A DNA stretch of 59,744 nt from an uncultured Burkholderiaceae bacterium. GTDB taxonomy: Bacteria; Pseudomonadota; Gammaproteobacteria; Burkholderiales; Burkholderiaceae. Each line of letters opens with the position of its first letter. Within the stretch, counting starts at the first letter, position 1. The notes under the pieces are model-generated. The model had not been told where the DNA came from. It ran no database searches and saw only the letters and a program-made list of their open reading frames with translations. The position numbers and the translations under genes are program-made. The stretch covers positions 1-59,744 of the forward strand of contig CALMPB010000249.1 of assembly GCA_937871985.1 (NCBI GenBank), read 5' to 3'. Shown here in pieces: positions 39,126-49,107 of the stretch.

Positions 39126-40604
39126 CTAGAACCCGCCCAGACAGACGTATTTGGTCTCCATGAACTCTTCGATGCCGTATGTCGAACCCTCGCGGCCCAG
39201 GCCGGATTGCTTCACGCCGCCGAAGGGCGCGACCTCGTTCGAGATCTTGCCCGTGTTGACCCCGACCATGCCGTATTCCAGCGCCTCGGCGACCCGGAAG
39301 ATGCGGTGTATGTCGCGGCTGTAAAAATACGAGGCCAGGCCGTATTCGGTATTGTTGGCCAGCTCGATGACGTGGGCTTCGTCGGTGAACTTGACCACCG
39401 GCGCCACGGGCCCGAAGGTTTCTTCCCGCATGCACAGCATGGTTTCGGTGACGCCGGCCAGGACGGTGGGTTCGAAGTAGCGCCCGCCCAGCGCATGCGG
39501 CTTGCCGCCGGTTACCGCCGTGGCGCCATGCTTCAGGGCATCGTCGACATGGCTGGCGACCTTTTTGACGGCATCGTCGTCGATGAGAGGGCCCTGCACG
39601 ACCGAGTCGGCGAAGCCGTCGCCCACCTGCAGTTCGCGCACCTTGGCGGCGAGTTTTTCGACGAATGGATCGTAGACGCTTTGGTGGACGTAGAACCGGT
39701 TGGTGCAGACGCAGGTCTGCCCCGCGTTGCGGTATTTGGACGCTACCGCGCCTTCGACGGCGGCGTCGATGTCGGCATCGTCAAAGACGATGAAAGGGGC
39801 CAGCCCGCCCAGTTCCAAGGACAGTTTCTTGATGGTGGGGGCGCTTTGCTGCATGAGTATGCGGCCGACCGGGGTCGATCCGGTGAACGTGAGCTTGCGC
39901 ACAGTGGGGCTGTCGCACAGGGTTTTGCCGACGGCTATTGATTTCTGGCTGTCGGCAGTGACGATGTTGAGCACGCCGGCAGGCAGCCCGGCCCGCCCCG
40001 CCAGTTCGGCCAGGGCCAGCGCCGACAGCGGCGTTTGCTCGGCCGGCTTGAGCACCACGGTGCAGCCCGCCGCCAGGGCGGGGGCCACTTTGCGGGTGAT
40101 CATGGCGTTGGGGAAGTTCCACGGCGTGATGGCGGCGCATACGCCGATGGGCTCTTTGAGAACCAGCATCCGGCTGGAGGCGCTGGGTGACGCGAGCACG
40201 TCGCCGCTGACGCGCTTGGCCTGTTCGGCGAACCATTCGATGAACGACGCGCCATAGACGATTTCGCCGCGCGACTCGATAAGGGGCTTGCCTTGTTCCA
40301 GCGTCATGAGCCTGGCGAGATCTTCGGCGTTTTCCAACACTAGGTCGAACCATTTGCGCAGGATTTTGGCTCGGTTCTTGGCCGTGCTTGCCCGCCAGCC
40401 CTTGAGCGCCGTATGTGCCGCCGCTATGGCCCGCTCGGTTTCGGCGGCCCCCAGATTGCTGACCTGGGCGATGATTTGCCCGTTGGCGGGGTTGTCGACG
40501 TCGAAGACCGCCCCGTCGTCCGCGCTGACCCATTGCCCGTCCAGGTAAGAGCGGGTCTGGAACAGGGATTTATCGTTCAGATGAATGGGCAGGTTGGTGG
40601 TCAT
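39126..40604 (-). CDS. gabD: NAD(P)-dependent aldehyde dehydrogenase, succinate-semialdehyde type
   Basis: Oxidises an aldehyde to an acid, most like succinate-semialdehyde dehydrogenase. The 492-residue product has catalytic Cys298 in NAGQTCVCTNRFYV, the glutamate motif LELGGLAPF, and the TPWNFPNAMITRK cofactor region. The start is ATG 40604; the frame runs to 40715 but that lies beyond the family N-terminus. It follows the LOG-type gene on the minus strand with 59 bases between. The family call is good, while the substrate remains an inference. Confidence 0.88.
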   Translation of the reverse strand: MTTNLPIHLNDKSLFQTRSYLDGQWVSADDGAVFDVDNPANGQIIAQVSNLGAAETERAIAAAHTALKGWRASTAKNRAKILRKWFDLVLENAEDLARLMTLEQGKPLIESRGEIVYGASFIEWFAEQAKRVSGDVLASPSASSRMLVLKEPIGVCAAITPWNFPNAMITRKVAPALAAGCTVVLKPAEQTPLSALALAELAGRAGLPAGVLNIVTADSQKSIAVGKTLCDSPTVRKLTFTGSTPVGRILMQQSAPTIKKLSLELGGLAPFIVFDDADIDAAVEGAVASKYRNAGQTCVCTNRFYVHQSVYDPFVEKLAAKVRELQVGDGFADSVVQGPLIDDDAVKKVASHVDDALKHGATAVTGGKPHALGGRYFEPTVLAGVTETMLCMREETFGPVAPVVKFTDEAHVIELANNTEYGLASYFYSRDIHRIFRVAEALEYGMVGVNTGKISNEVAPFGGVKQSGLGREGSTYGIEEFMETKYVCLGGF

Positions 40605-40663
40605 GGCGGTATGGGCTCGATGAAGGGTTGCGGGATGAAAACCGTCCGGGCGGGGCCGCGCGC

Positions 40664-41290
40664 TTATTCGGGCAGGATGGCCGTGTCGCCCAGCTGCTCG
40701 GAGTATTCGGCGCAAAAAGCCTGTATTTGCCGTACGATGAGATCGACGTCGTCGGTGACGGTTAGCAGATCCATGGAGTCGCCGTCGATGAGCCTGGCGG
40801 GCAGCAGCTGCTCTTTCACCCAGTCGATCATGCCGCCCCAGAATTGCGTGCCGACCAGCACCACGGGCACCTGGGGAATCTTGCGGGTTTGAATGAGCGT
40901 CAGCACCTCGAAAAGCTCGTCCAGCGTGCCGAAGCCGCCGGGCAGCGCGATATAGGCGGCGCTGTGCATGAAGAAGGTGGCCTTGCGCGATACGAAGTAT
41001 TCGAAATGCAGGCTATGGGTTTGATAAAGATTGGGTTTTTTCTCGTGGGCCAGCTTGATGTTGAGGCCTATGCTTTTGCCGCCGGCGTTGAAGGCGCCCT
41101 TGTTGGCCGCCTCCATGATGCCCGGGCCGCCGCCCGCGATGACCGGCAGGCCGGCCTGGGCCAGGCGCCGGCCCAGCGCCTCGCTGATTTCGTAGTAGGG
41201 GGAATCGGGGGTGATGCGGGCGCTGCCGAAAATGCTGACGCCCCAGCCGATTTCCTGAAGGGTTTCCGCAGCCGTCTGCATCTCTGACAT
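40664..41290 (-). CDS. LOG-family (TIGR00730) Rossmann-fold protein
   Basis: Relative of the LOG nucleoside-monophosphate phosphoribohydrolases. The motif PGGFGTLDE and the upstream GGGPGIMEAANKGA are intact. I take ATG 41290 (208 residues). The frame is open to ATG 41347, but that codon would overlap the divergent polA start and leave no promoter space. Its activity could be cytokinin-type riboside monophosphate hydrolysis, as in other bacteria, but this is not shown here. Confidence 0.82.
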   Translation of the reverse strand: MSEMQTAAETLQEIGWGVSIFGSARITPDSPYYEISEALGRRLAQAGLPVIAGGGPGIMEAANKGAFNAGGKSIGLNIKLAHEKKPNLYQTHSLHFEYFVSRKATFFMHSAAYIALPGGFGTLDELFEVLTLIQTRKIPQVPVVLVGTQFWGGMIDWVKEQLLPARLIDGDSMDLLTVTDDVDLIVRQIQAFCAEYSEQLGDTAILPE

Positions 41291-41345
41291 AATCACAGGA
41301 ATCTGCTGGCTGGCCGGCGTACGAACTACTTTGTTGCTTATTGTC

Positions 41346-44063
41346 ATGAAAAAAACCTTGTTGCTTGTTGATGGGTCGAGCTATTTGTATCGGGCCTACC
41401 ATGCTTTGCCCGATCTGCGGAACGCCAAAGGCGAACCCACAGGTGCCCTTTATGGTGTCATATCCATGTTACGTAGACTGGTTCAGGATTACAAGGCGGA
41501 CTATGCCGCCTGCGTGTTCGACGCCAAGGGGCCGACATTCCGCGACGACATCTATCCTTTGTACAAGGACAACCGGCCGTCCATGCCGGCCGACCTGGCC
41601 TCGCAGATCGAGCCCATCCACCAGGCCGTGGCCGCCATGGGCTGGCGGGTGCTCAGCGTCACGGGCGTGGAAGCGGACGACGTCATCGGCACCCTGGCCC
41701 GCGAGGCCACCCGGGAGGGGGTTCACACCGTCATTTCCACCGGCGACAAGGATCTGGCGCAGTTGGTCAACGACGATGTCGAATTGGTCAACACCATGAG
41801 TGGCGACCGTCAGGATATCGAAGGGGTAGTGCGCAAGTTCGGCGTCAAACCCGAGCAAATCGTCGATTTCCTCATGCTTACCGGTGATGCCGTCGATAAC
41901 ATTCCGGGTGTGACCAAGGTGGGGGCCAAAACCGCCGCCAAGTGGCTCAACGAATATCATACCCTGGACAACCTGGTGGCCAATGCCCATGCCATCAAGG
42001 GCGTGTTGGGCGACAACCTGCGCGCGGCCATTCCCAATTTCGAGCTTACCCGCAAGCTGGTCACCATCAAGACCGATTGCGACATTCCGTTTTTGTCCGA
42101 CGACCTGTCCGATCTCGTGCCTGCTCCGCCCGACCGCGAGACCTTGCTGCGGCTGTACGACGAATACGGGTTCCGGACTTGGCTGCGCGAGCTCAGCGGC
42201 GACCCCGAGCGCGTGCCCAGCCAGGACAGCCGTGTGGCGGCCGAGGCGCCCGCCGCCGTCACCGACGTCAACTACGAAACCGTGCAGGATTGGCCGGCGT
42301 TCGAACGCTGGCTCGAACGCATCCAGTCAGCAAAGCTCGTGGCGCTCGATACCGAAACGACGTCGCTCGACCCCATGCAGGCCCGCCTGGTGGGCATTTC
42401 GCTGTCGGTGGAGCCGGGCGCCGCCTGCTACATTCCCGTGGGACATCGCGGCCCCGACCATCCGGTGCAACTGCCCAGGCAAGAGGTGCTCGACCGCCTG
42501 CGTCCCTGGCTGGAGGATTCCTCCGCCGCCAAGCTGCTGCACAACGCCAAGTACGACGCCCATGTGTTCCTGAACGAAGGCGTGGCGCTGGCCGGCATTG
42601 CCGAAGACACCATGCTGCAGGCCTATGTGCTGGAGTCGCATCGGCGCGTCAACCTGCAAGAGCTGGGCGAGCGCTGGCTGTCGCGCACCGGCGTCACCTA
42701 CGAGGACCTGTGCGGCAAGGGCGCCAAGCAGATCGGGTTCGATGAAGTCGAGCTTGAAAAAGCCGGCTATTACGCCAGCGAGGACGCCGACTTCACCTTG
42801 CAGCTGCACAACGTGCTGCGGCCCAAGGTGGCCGCCGAACCCGGACTGGAAGCCATTTACCGGCTCGAAATCAAGACTTCCGCGGTGCTGACCACCATCG
42901 AGCACAACGGCGTGCGCATCGATGCCAAGGCCCTGGCGCAGCAAAGCCACGAGCTGGGCCAGCAAATGCTGCAGCTCGAGCAAAAGGCCCACGAGCTGGG
43001 CGGCCAGCCTTTCAACCTGAATTCTCCCAAGCAGGTGGGCGAAATCCTGTTCCAGCGCCTGCAATTGCCCACTGTGCGCAAGACCGCCAGCGGGGCGCCT
43101 TCCACCGACGAAGACGTCCTCACCAAGCTGGCGGCCGACTATCCCTTGCCGCAAGTGCTGCTGGACTACCGCGGCCTGGCCAAGCTCAAGTCCACGTATA
43201 CCGACAAGCTGCCCAAAATGATCGATCCCCGGACCGGGCGCGTGCATACGCGCTACGCCCAGGCGGCGGTCATCACGGGGCGCCTGGCGTCCTCCGACCC
43301 CAATCTCCAGAACATTCCGGTGCGCACTCCCGAAGGGCGCCGGGTGCGCACGGCATTCGTGGCGACCGACGGCAAGATCATCTCGGCCGACTATTCCCAG
43401 ATCGAATTGCGCGTCATGGCCCATGTTTCCGGCGACGCGAATCTGCAAAGCGCCTTCGAGCGCGGCGAGGACATCCACCGGGCGACGGCCTCGGAGGTGT
43501 TCGGGGTGGCGCTGGATCAGGTTTCTTCCGAACAGCGCCGCTTTGCCAAAACCATCAATTTCGGGCTTATCTACGGCATGGGCGAGTTCGGTCTGGCCTC
43601 CAGTCTGGGCATTACCCGCGATGCGGCGAAATCCTACATCGACCGCTATTTCACGCGCTATCCCGGCGTAGCGGCCTATATGGAGCAAACCAAGGCCAAG
43701 GCGCGCGAACTGGGCTACGTGGAAACGGTGTTCGGACGCCGCTTGTGGCTGCCCGACTTGCGCGGCGCCAAGGGACCCAGGCAGGCGGCCGCCGAGCGCG
43801 CCGCCATCAACGCGCCCATGCAGGGCACGGCCGCCGACCTCATCAAGATGGCCATGGTGGCCGTGCAGGACTGGCTTGACGAGCGCCGGTTCAAGACCTT
43901 GCTCGTCATGCAGGTGCATGACGAGCTGGTGCTGGACGCACCCGCCGCCGAGGTCGACGAAGTCGCCCGGCGTCTGCCCGAGCTGATGTGCGGGGTCGCG
44001 CAGCTGGCCGTACCCTTGCTGGCCGAGGTCGGCATTGGCGATAATTGGGAACAGGCGCATTGA
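41346..44063 (+). CDS. polA: DNA polymerase I
   Basis: Repair and Okazaki-fragment maturation polymerase, 905 residues. The N-terminal 5'-3' exonuclease (LLVDGSSYLYRAYHALPDL, GVEADDVIGTLA), the proofreading 3'-5' exonuclease with DTE (Asp335, Glu337) and the polymerase domain are all present. Polymerase motifs are ISADYSQIELRVMAHVS (A), KTINFGLIYGMG (B) and MQVHDELVLD (C). The exonuclease acidic residues are kept, so proofreading should be active. Start ATG 41346. Confidence 0.97.
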   Translation: MKKTLLLVDGSSYLYRAYHALPDLRNAKGEPTGALYGVISMLRRLVQDYKADYAACVFDAKGPTFRDDIYPLYKDNRPSMPADLASQIEPIHQAVAAMGWRVLSVTGVEADDVIGTLAREATREGVHTVISTGDKDLAQLVNDDVELVNTMSGDRQDIEGVVRKFGVKPEQIVDFLMLTGDAVDNIPGVTKVGAKTAAKWLNEYHTLDNLVANAHAIKGVLGDNLRAAIPNFELTRKLVTIKTDCDIPFLSDDLSDLVPAPPDRETLLRLYDEYGFRTWLRELSGDPERVPSQDSRVAAEAPAAVTDVNYETVQDWPAFERWLERIQSAKLVALDTETTSLDPMQARLVGISLSVEPGAACYIPVGHRGPDHPVQLPRQEVLDRLRPWLEDSSAAKLLHNAKYDAHVFLNEGVALAGIAEDTMLQAYVLESHRRVNLQELGERWLSRTGVTYEDLCGKGAKQIGFDEVELEKAGYYASEDADFTLQLHNVLRPKVAAEPGLEAIYRLEIKTSAVLTTIEHNGVRIDAKALAQQSHELGQQMLQLEQKAHELGGQPFNLNSPKQVGEILFQRLQLPTVRKTASGAPSTDEDVLTKLAADYPLPQVLLDYRGLAKLKSTYTDKLPKMIDPRTGRVHTRYAQAAVITGRLASSDPNLQNIPVRTPEGRRVRTAFVATDGKIISADYSQIELRVMAHVSGDANLQSAFERGEDIHRATASEVFGVALDQVSSEQRRFAKTINFGLIYGMGEFGLASSLGITRDAAKSYIDRYFTRYPGVAAYMEQTKAKARELGYVETVFGRRLWLPDLRGAKGPRQAAAERAAINAPMQGTAADLIKMAMVAVQDWLDERRFKTLLVMQVHDELVLDAPAAEVDEVARRLPELMCGVAQLAVPLLAEVGIGDNWEQAH

Positions 44064-44172
44064 TGCCGTTGCCGGCGTCGCCGCACGTCCGGCCTCACGA
44101 TCCAGCGGCATTGCGGCAACACGACTATTTGCAACGCGACGGGTGCGAAAAGCCCGTCCTTCAGGAGATGAA

Positions 44173-44961
44173 ATGACCGTTACACCTAAACCCGGAGAGG
44201 CCCCCACGACCATCCACACGCCGGCCGAGGGCCTGGAGCAGGGCGACTTCGACCTGGCGACCTTCGACGGTACGATCAAGGCCTATTACGCCGCGCCCGC
44301 CGGCCAGTCCAATGTGCCCGTCATCCTGGTCATCCAGGAAATCTTCGGCGTGAACGAGCACGTCCGCGACATATGCCGGCGCTTTGCCAAGCAGGGCTAC
44401 CTGGCGGTCGCGGCCGAACTCTACCAGCGCCAGGGGGATCCCGCGCCGTACACCGATATTCCCAAGCTGATCGGCGACATTGTGTCCAAGGTGCCCGACC
44501 AGCAGGTCATGGCCGACCTGGACGCCTGCGTCAGATGGGCGGCCACCCGGGGCGCCAATGTGGCGCAGCTGGGGGTAACCGGATTTTGCTGGGGCGGGCG
44601 CCTGACCTGGATGTATGCCGCCCACAATCCGGCCTGCAAGGCGGCCGTGGCCTGGTACGGCAAGCTGGCCACCGGCCATGGGCCCTTGCAGACGCGCAAT
44701 CCCGTGGATGTGGCGGCCGAAGTTCATGCGCCGGTGCTGGGCTTGTACGGCGCCCAGGATGCCAGCATTCCGGTGGACGACGTGCGCCGGGTCGAGGGCA
44801 TTCTTGCGCAAGGCAACGAAGCCGCCAGGGCGTCGCAGATGGTGGTGTATCCCGAGTCGAGCCATGCCTTTTTTGCCGACTACCGGCCCAGCTACCGCGC
44901 CCAGGACGCCAAGGACGCCTGGGCCAGGGCGCTGGAGTGGTTCCGCAAATACCTGGCCTGA
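44173..44961 (+). CDS. Dienelactone hydrolase family protein
   Basis: Alpha/beta hydrolase of 262 residues with the dienelactone hydrolase triad Cys139 (GFCWGG), Asp196 (GAQDASIP) and His231 (SSHAFF). An AGGAG ribosome site precedes ATG 44173. The frame is open back to 44035 inside polA but without similarity. No chlorocatechol genes are nearby, so the natural substrate is open. It converges on htpX with 6 bases between stop codons. Confidence 0.9.
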   Translation: MTVTPKPGEAPTTIHTPAEGLEQGDFDLATFDGTIKAYYAAPAGQSNVPVILVIQEIFGVNEHVRDICRRFAKQGYLAVAAELYQRQGDPAPYTDIPKLIGDIVSKVPDQQVMADLDACVRWAATRGANVAQLGVTGFCWGGRLTWMYAAHNPACKAAVAWYGKLATGHGPLQTRNPVDVAAEVHAPVLGLYGAQDASIPVDDVRRVEGILAQGNEAARASQMVVYPESSHAFFADYRPSYRAQDAKDAWARALEWFRKYLA

Positions 44962-44967
44962 TTCCGG

Positions 44968-45852
44968 TCAGGCGGCTTTGGCCGTCTGCAGGGCCTGGAT
45001 GCGGTCGGCAATGGGGGGATGGGTGGCGAATAGCGCGCTTATCCCCTGGCCGCCGGAAATCCCCGCCGCCTCGAACGACTTGGGCAGTTCGCCGGGCTGC
45101 AATCCGCCCAGCCGCGCCAGGGCCCGTATCATGGGCTGGCCCGAGCCCATCAGGCGCGCGGAGCCCGCGTCGGCGCGGTATTCGCGTCGGCGCGAGAACC
45201 AGGCCACGATCACCGAGGCCAGAATGCCGAATATGATTTCGCAGGCGATCACCGTTACGTAATAGCCGATGCCTATGCTGTCGCGATCGTTCTTGAGTAC
45301 CACGCGATCGACGAAATAGCCGACCACCCGGGCCAGGAAAACCACGAAGGTATTGACCACGCCCTGTATCAAGGTCAGCGTGATCATGTCGCCGTTGGCG
45401 ATGTGGGCCACTTCGTGCCCCAGCACGGCGGCGACTTCCTCCTCGTTCATGCTTTCCAGCAGGCCGGTCGAGACGGCGACCAGGGCGTCGTTGCGAAAGG
45501 CGCCCGTGGCGAATGCATTGGGCTCGCCCTGGTAGATGGCGACCTCCGGGCGACCGATGCCGGCGCGGTCGGCCAACTGGTGCACGGTGTCGACCAGCCA
45601 GGCCTCGCGCGCATTGCGGGGCGATTGCGGGTCGATGACCTGGGCGCCGGTGCTTTGCTTGGCCATCCATTTGCTCATCAGCAATGAAATGATCGAGCCG
45701 GTAAAGCCCACCAGCGCCGAAAAGACCAGCAGTTGCCCAAGATCCAGCCCGTTGGCGTTCAGGAAGCGGCCAACGCCCAGCACGCTCATGGTGATGCTGA
45801 GCACCAGCATGACGGCCAGGTTGGTAAGCAGGAACAGGAAGATTCGTTTCAT
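44968..45852 (-). CDS. htpX: Membrane zinc metalloprotease HtpX
   Basis: Heat-shock inner-membrane protease that removes damaged membrane proteins, in parallel with FtsH. The 294-residue protein has two N-terminal hydrophobic helices, zinc motif HEVAH (His146-His150) and a further Glu in [15 protein letters not shown], then two more membrane segments. Length and motif order are standard for HtpX of proteobacteria. Confidence 0.95.
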   Translation of the reverse strand: MKRIFLFLLTNLAVMLVLSITMSVLGVGRFLNANGLDLGQLLVFSALVGFTGSIISLLMSKWMAKQSTGAQVIDPQSPRNAREAWLVDTVHQLADRAGIGRPEVAIYQGEPNAFATGAFRNDALVAVSTGLLESMNEEEVAAVLGHEVAHIANGDMITLTLIQGVVNTFVVFLARVVGYFVDRVVLKNDRDSIGIGYYVTVIACEIIFGILASVIVAWFSRRREYRADAGSARLMGSGQPMIRALARLGGLQPGELPKSFEAAGISGGQGISALFATHPPIADRIQALQTAKAA

Positions 45853-46008
45853 GATTTCAGTTTCCCCGACGAATTGAAGTGTTTTGTAGGAGTTATAGAG
45901 TCCGATATGAGGGCATAGTTCCGGGCTTAAAGGGCGTTGGCGGCAAATATGCCGTGAGGCGGGTATAGTGTTGTCTTTTCCGGATCCTGAACCCGCGCCT
46001 GGTGCACC

Positions 46009-46905
46009 ATGCAGTCATTATGGATGTTGTTGGCAAGTGCCATGTTCGCCATCATGGGCGCCTGCATCAAGCTGGCGTCCGATTACGACGCGTCGCTGCC
46101 GCAAATCGTGTTGTTCCGGGGCATGCCCTCGATACTGCTGCTGTACGGCTGGGCAATCTGCACGCACCGGCGCATTGCGCCGACTAGCTGGAAGCTCCAC
46201 ATCTGGCGCAATTTGTCGGGGATCGCGGCCATGTGGCTGGGGTTTTACGCACTGTCCCACCTGCCTCTTTCCACCGCGGTCAGCCTGAACTACACCTCGC
46301 CGCTCTTCATCGGCGTCGGCATGCTGCTTTGGGGCGGCTCGCAGCGCGACCCGGTGCGCATCCTCGCGGTGATCCTCGGTTTTCTCGGCGTCGTGGGCGT
46401 GCTCAGGCCCAGCATCGAGCACGAGCATTTCCTGGCGGCCCTGCTTGGCCTGGCGGGCGGAGCCATGGGCGCGGTGGCGATGATGCAGGTTCGGCAACTG
46501 GGCCGCGCCGGCGAAGCCGAGTGGCGCACGGTGCTTATTTTTTCCAGTTTCGTCTGCCTCAGCAGCCTGGCGGGCCTGGGCTTGGGAGGCTGGCGCGAGC
46601 TGAACGGCCATGCCTGGCTGGCCCTGGTGGGGCTGGGCACGTCCGGCCTGGTCGGGCAACTGGCCATGACCCGGGCCTTCGGCCTGGGCTCGGCGCTGCT
46701 GACGGCGGCCCTGCAGTATTCGACGATTATTTTTGCTACCCTGTTGGGCATGGCGTTCTGGGGCGACCATCCCGATGCCATCGCCTGGGCGGGGATGATC
46801 TGCATCATCGGCTCGGGCCTGGTGTCGGTCTGGCGCACGGTCGTCGTGGCCAAGGCTTCCCGTAAATCGGCCGCGCGCGCCACCGCCGCGGGCTGCAAAA
46901 GCTGA
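46009..46905 (+). CDS. EamA/DMT-family transporter
   Basis: Ten-helix drug/metabolite transporter with two EamA repeats; 298 residues, almost entirely hydrophobic segments joined by short loops. The first repeat starts [20 protein letters not shown] and the second ends [14 protein letters not shown]. Substrate and direction are not predictable. It is a single gene between htpX (divergent) and the sulfurtransferase. Confidence 0.9.
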   Translation: MQSLWMLLASAMFAIMGACIKLASDYDASLPQIVLFRGMPSILLLYGWAICTHRRIAPTSWKLHIWRNLSGIAAMWLGFYALSHLPLSTAVSLNYTSPLFIGVGMLLWGGSQRDPVRILAVILGFLGVVGVLRPSIEHEHFLAALLGLAGGAMGAVAMMQVRQLGRAGEAEWRTVLIFSSFVCLSSLAGLGLGGWRELNGHAWLALVGLGTSGLVGQLAMTRAFGLGSALLTAALQYSTIIFATLLGMAFWGDHPDAIAWAGMICIIGSGLVSVWRTVVVAKASRKSAARATAAGCKS

Positions 46906-46989
46906 AGCCGGCCGGGCGCGCCGTGTTCCGTGCACAGGGAGGCGCCGGGCGGAACGAATCGGCAGGCTGAAAATCATGGAGGAACGGAC

Positions 46990-47859
46990 ATGTTCAATTT
47001 ACTGATCAGTGCGGCGCAATTGCGCGAGGGCCTTGCGGCGCGGGGATGGCTGGTCTTCGATGTGCGCCACGACCTGGCCGATCATGAGGCGGGGCGGCGC
47101 GCCTACGAAGCGGGGCATGTGCCGGGGGCCATTTATCTGGATCACGAGCTTCAGCTGGCCGCGCCGAAAACCGGAAGCAATGGCCGCCATCCCTTGCCTG
47201 CGCTGTCCGATTTTGCCGCGCTGATGCGCGCCCAGGGCCTGACGTCGGGCACCCAGGTGGTTGTCTACGACGCGGGCAACAGCATGTTCGCCGCGCATTT
47301 GTGGTGGATGCTGCGCTGGCTGGGCCACGAAAACGTGGCGGTGCTGGACGGCGGCTGGCAGGCCTGGCTTGCCGCCGGGGGCGCCGTCGAAACGCGGGTC
47401 AATACCGGCTCGGTCACCGAGGCCCAGGCCCTGCAGGGCCGCGGCTATGGCTCCGCGCCGGCGATGCCTGCCGTGGATGCGTCCGCGGTGCTGGCCAACC
47501 TGGATGAGCCGGCATTCACGGTGGTCGACGCGCGCGCGGCAAACCGCTACCGGGGCGAGGTCGAACCCATGGATCCGGTTGCGGGGCATATTCCGGGGGC
47601 GCTCAATCGTCCCAACTCGCTGAACGTGGAATCCGACGGGCGCTTCAAGCCGCCCGCCGTGCTGCGCGCCGAGTTCGAGGCGCTGCTGGGCGGCGTGCCC
47701 GCGGCCGATGTGGTGCATCAGTGCGGATCGGGCATTACCGCCTGCCACAATCTGTTTGCCATGGAATTGGCCGGGCTGAAGGGGTCGAAGCTGTATCCAG
47801 GTTCGTGGAGCGAATGGTGCAGCGACCCCGGCCGCCCCGTGGCGCGCGGCGCCGGCTAG
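46990..47859 (+). CDS. Tandem rhodanese sulfurtransferase (SseA type)
   Basis: Transfers sulfur from 3-mercaptopyruvate or thiosulfate to a thiol acceptor. The 289-residue protein has two rhodanese domains; the catalytic Cys245 lies in HQCGSGITACHN, a loop of the mercaptopyruvate sulfurtransferase kind (CG-S/T-G-V/I-T). The N-terminal domain lacks an active cysteine, as usual. A GGAGG ribosome site lies before ATG 46990. It converges on the Rieske gene. Confidence 0.9.
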   Translation: MFNLLISAAQLREGLAARGWLVFDVRHDLADHEAGRRAYEAGHVPGAIYLDHELQLAAPKTGSNGRHPLPALSDFAALMRAQGLTSGTQVVVYDAGNSMFAAHLWWMLRWLGHENVAVLDGGWQAWLAAGGAVETRVNTGSVTEAQALQGRGYGSAPAMPAVDASAVLANLDEPAFTVVDARAANRYRGEVEPMDPVAGHIPGALNRPNSLNVESDGRFKPPAVLRAEFEALLGGVPAADVVHQCGSGITACHNLFAMELAGLKGSKLYPGSWSEWCSDPGRPVARGAG

Positions 47860-47893
47860 AAACAGCGCGCCGGGCCGTGCCCAAGAGCCGTGC

Positions 47894-49021
47894 CTAGGCC
47901 GCGCTGTCCATCATGCGCCCATACCACGAATGGAAGTGCAGCATGCCGTCTTCCATGGGCGACTGGTAAGGGCCGGTTTCGTTGACGCCGCGCTGCATCA
48001 GGGCCTTGCGCCCGGCATCCATGCGTTCGGCGATTTCGTCGTCCTCGACCGCGGTTTCCATATAGGCCGCGCGTTGCGCCTCGACGAATTCGCGTTCGAA
48101 CGCGGCGATTTCCTCGGGGTAGTAGAACTCGACGACGTTCACGGTTTCCTGGGGGCTGACGGGATGTAGGGTGGACAGCACCAGGACATGAGGATAGAGC
48201 TCGATCATGTGCGTGGGAAAGTACGTGACCCAGATGGCGCCGAAATCGGGAGCCTGGCCCGAGCGGTATTCCAGCAGGCGTTCGTGCCATTGCCGGTACA
48301 CCGCGCTGCCTGGCTGGCTTAGCGCGTTGTGGATGCCCACGCGTTGCAGGCTGTAGGTGTCCGAGAATTCCCAGCTGAGGTCGTCGCAGGTAACGAAGCG
48401 GCCCAGCCCCGGATGGAACGGCCCGACATGGTAGTCTTCGAGGTAGACCTCGATGAAGGTCTTCCAGTTGTAATGGCACTGGTGGACTTCGACGTGGTCG
48501 AGCACATAGTCGGAAAAGTCGAACTCGGGCCGCTGGAACAGGGGCGCCAGGTCGCCGGCGGGGTCGCGCGGGCCTTCGAACAACAGCCCATGGCAGTTCT
48601 TGAGCGTGAATTTTTGCAGGTTCATGCCGGGCGTTTCGGGAAACTGGGGCGCGCCCAGCAACTGGCCTTGCTTGCTGTAGGTCCAGCGGTGCACCGGGCA
48701 TACGATATTGCCGCCGGTTTCGCGCAGGTTGCCGCAGGCGGGCTTGTCGAACCCCAGCATGACCGCCTGCCTGTGGCGGCATACATTGGACAGCAGCTCG
48801 ACCCCCTGGGAGTTGCGAACCAGCACCCGCCCGGCGTTTTCGTGCGCGAGCGCGCGCCAGTCGCCGATCTCGGGGACGAGCTTTTCGTGCCCGATGTAGC
48901 GGGCTGAATTCTTGAAGATGAGCGCCTGTTCGCGAGCAAAGATTGCGTCGTCGAAATAGCTGTCAACGGATAATTGCGCGTGCGCCAGCGCAAAGTGCGC
49001 TTCCCGACCAATGTCGGTCAT
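47894..49021 (-). CDS. Rieske non-heme iron oxygenase, alpha subunit
   Basis: Ring-hydroxylating or demethylating oxygenase subunit of 375 residues. The Rieske [2Fe-2S] ligands are CRH near the N-terminal third and CPVH about 20 residues later. The mononuclear iron site is in NWKTFIEVYLEDYH with a second His in FHPGL. ATG 49021 is chosen because a purine-rich ribosome site precedes it. No reductase or beta subunit is next to it, so it must borrow an electron donor. The family is close to choline monooxygenase-like oxygenases; the substrate is unknown. Confidence 0.88.
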   Translation of the reverse strand: MTDIGREAHFALAHAQLSVDSYFDDAIFAREQALIFKNSARYIGHEKLVPEIGDWRALAHENAGRVLVRNSQGVELLSNVCRHRQAVMLGFDKPACGNLRETGGNIVCPVHRWTYSKQGQLLGAPQFPETPGMNLQKFTLKNCHGLLFEGPRDPAGDLAPLFQRPEFDFSDYVLDHVEVHQCHYNWKTFIEVYLEDYHVGPFHPGLGRFVTCDDLSWEFSDTYSLQRVGIHNALSQPGSAVYRQWHERLLEYRSGQAPDFGAIWVTYFPTHMIELYPHVLVLSTLHPVSPQETVNVVEFYYPEEIAAFEREFVEAQRAAYMETAVEDDEIAERMDAGRKALMQRGVNETGPYQSPMEDGMLHFHSWYGRMMDSAA

Positions 49022-49107
49022 GGATTTCCCCCCCGCCTGGATAAAACCGGAAAGCCCTGCAAAGTGCAAAAAAGCCCCGGTGCGAAGAAAAACGGCCCTG
49101 GCCGGTG

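Noticed and set aside
44138..44158. GACGGG/CCCGTC dyad between polA and the dienelactone hydrolase gene
   Set aside because: Six-bp stem without a T run; too weak for a terminator call.
42327..44279. 650-codon antisense frame opposite polA
   Set aside because: Runs through all the conserved polymerase motifs on the opposite strand; no own motif.
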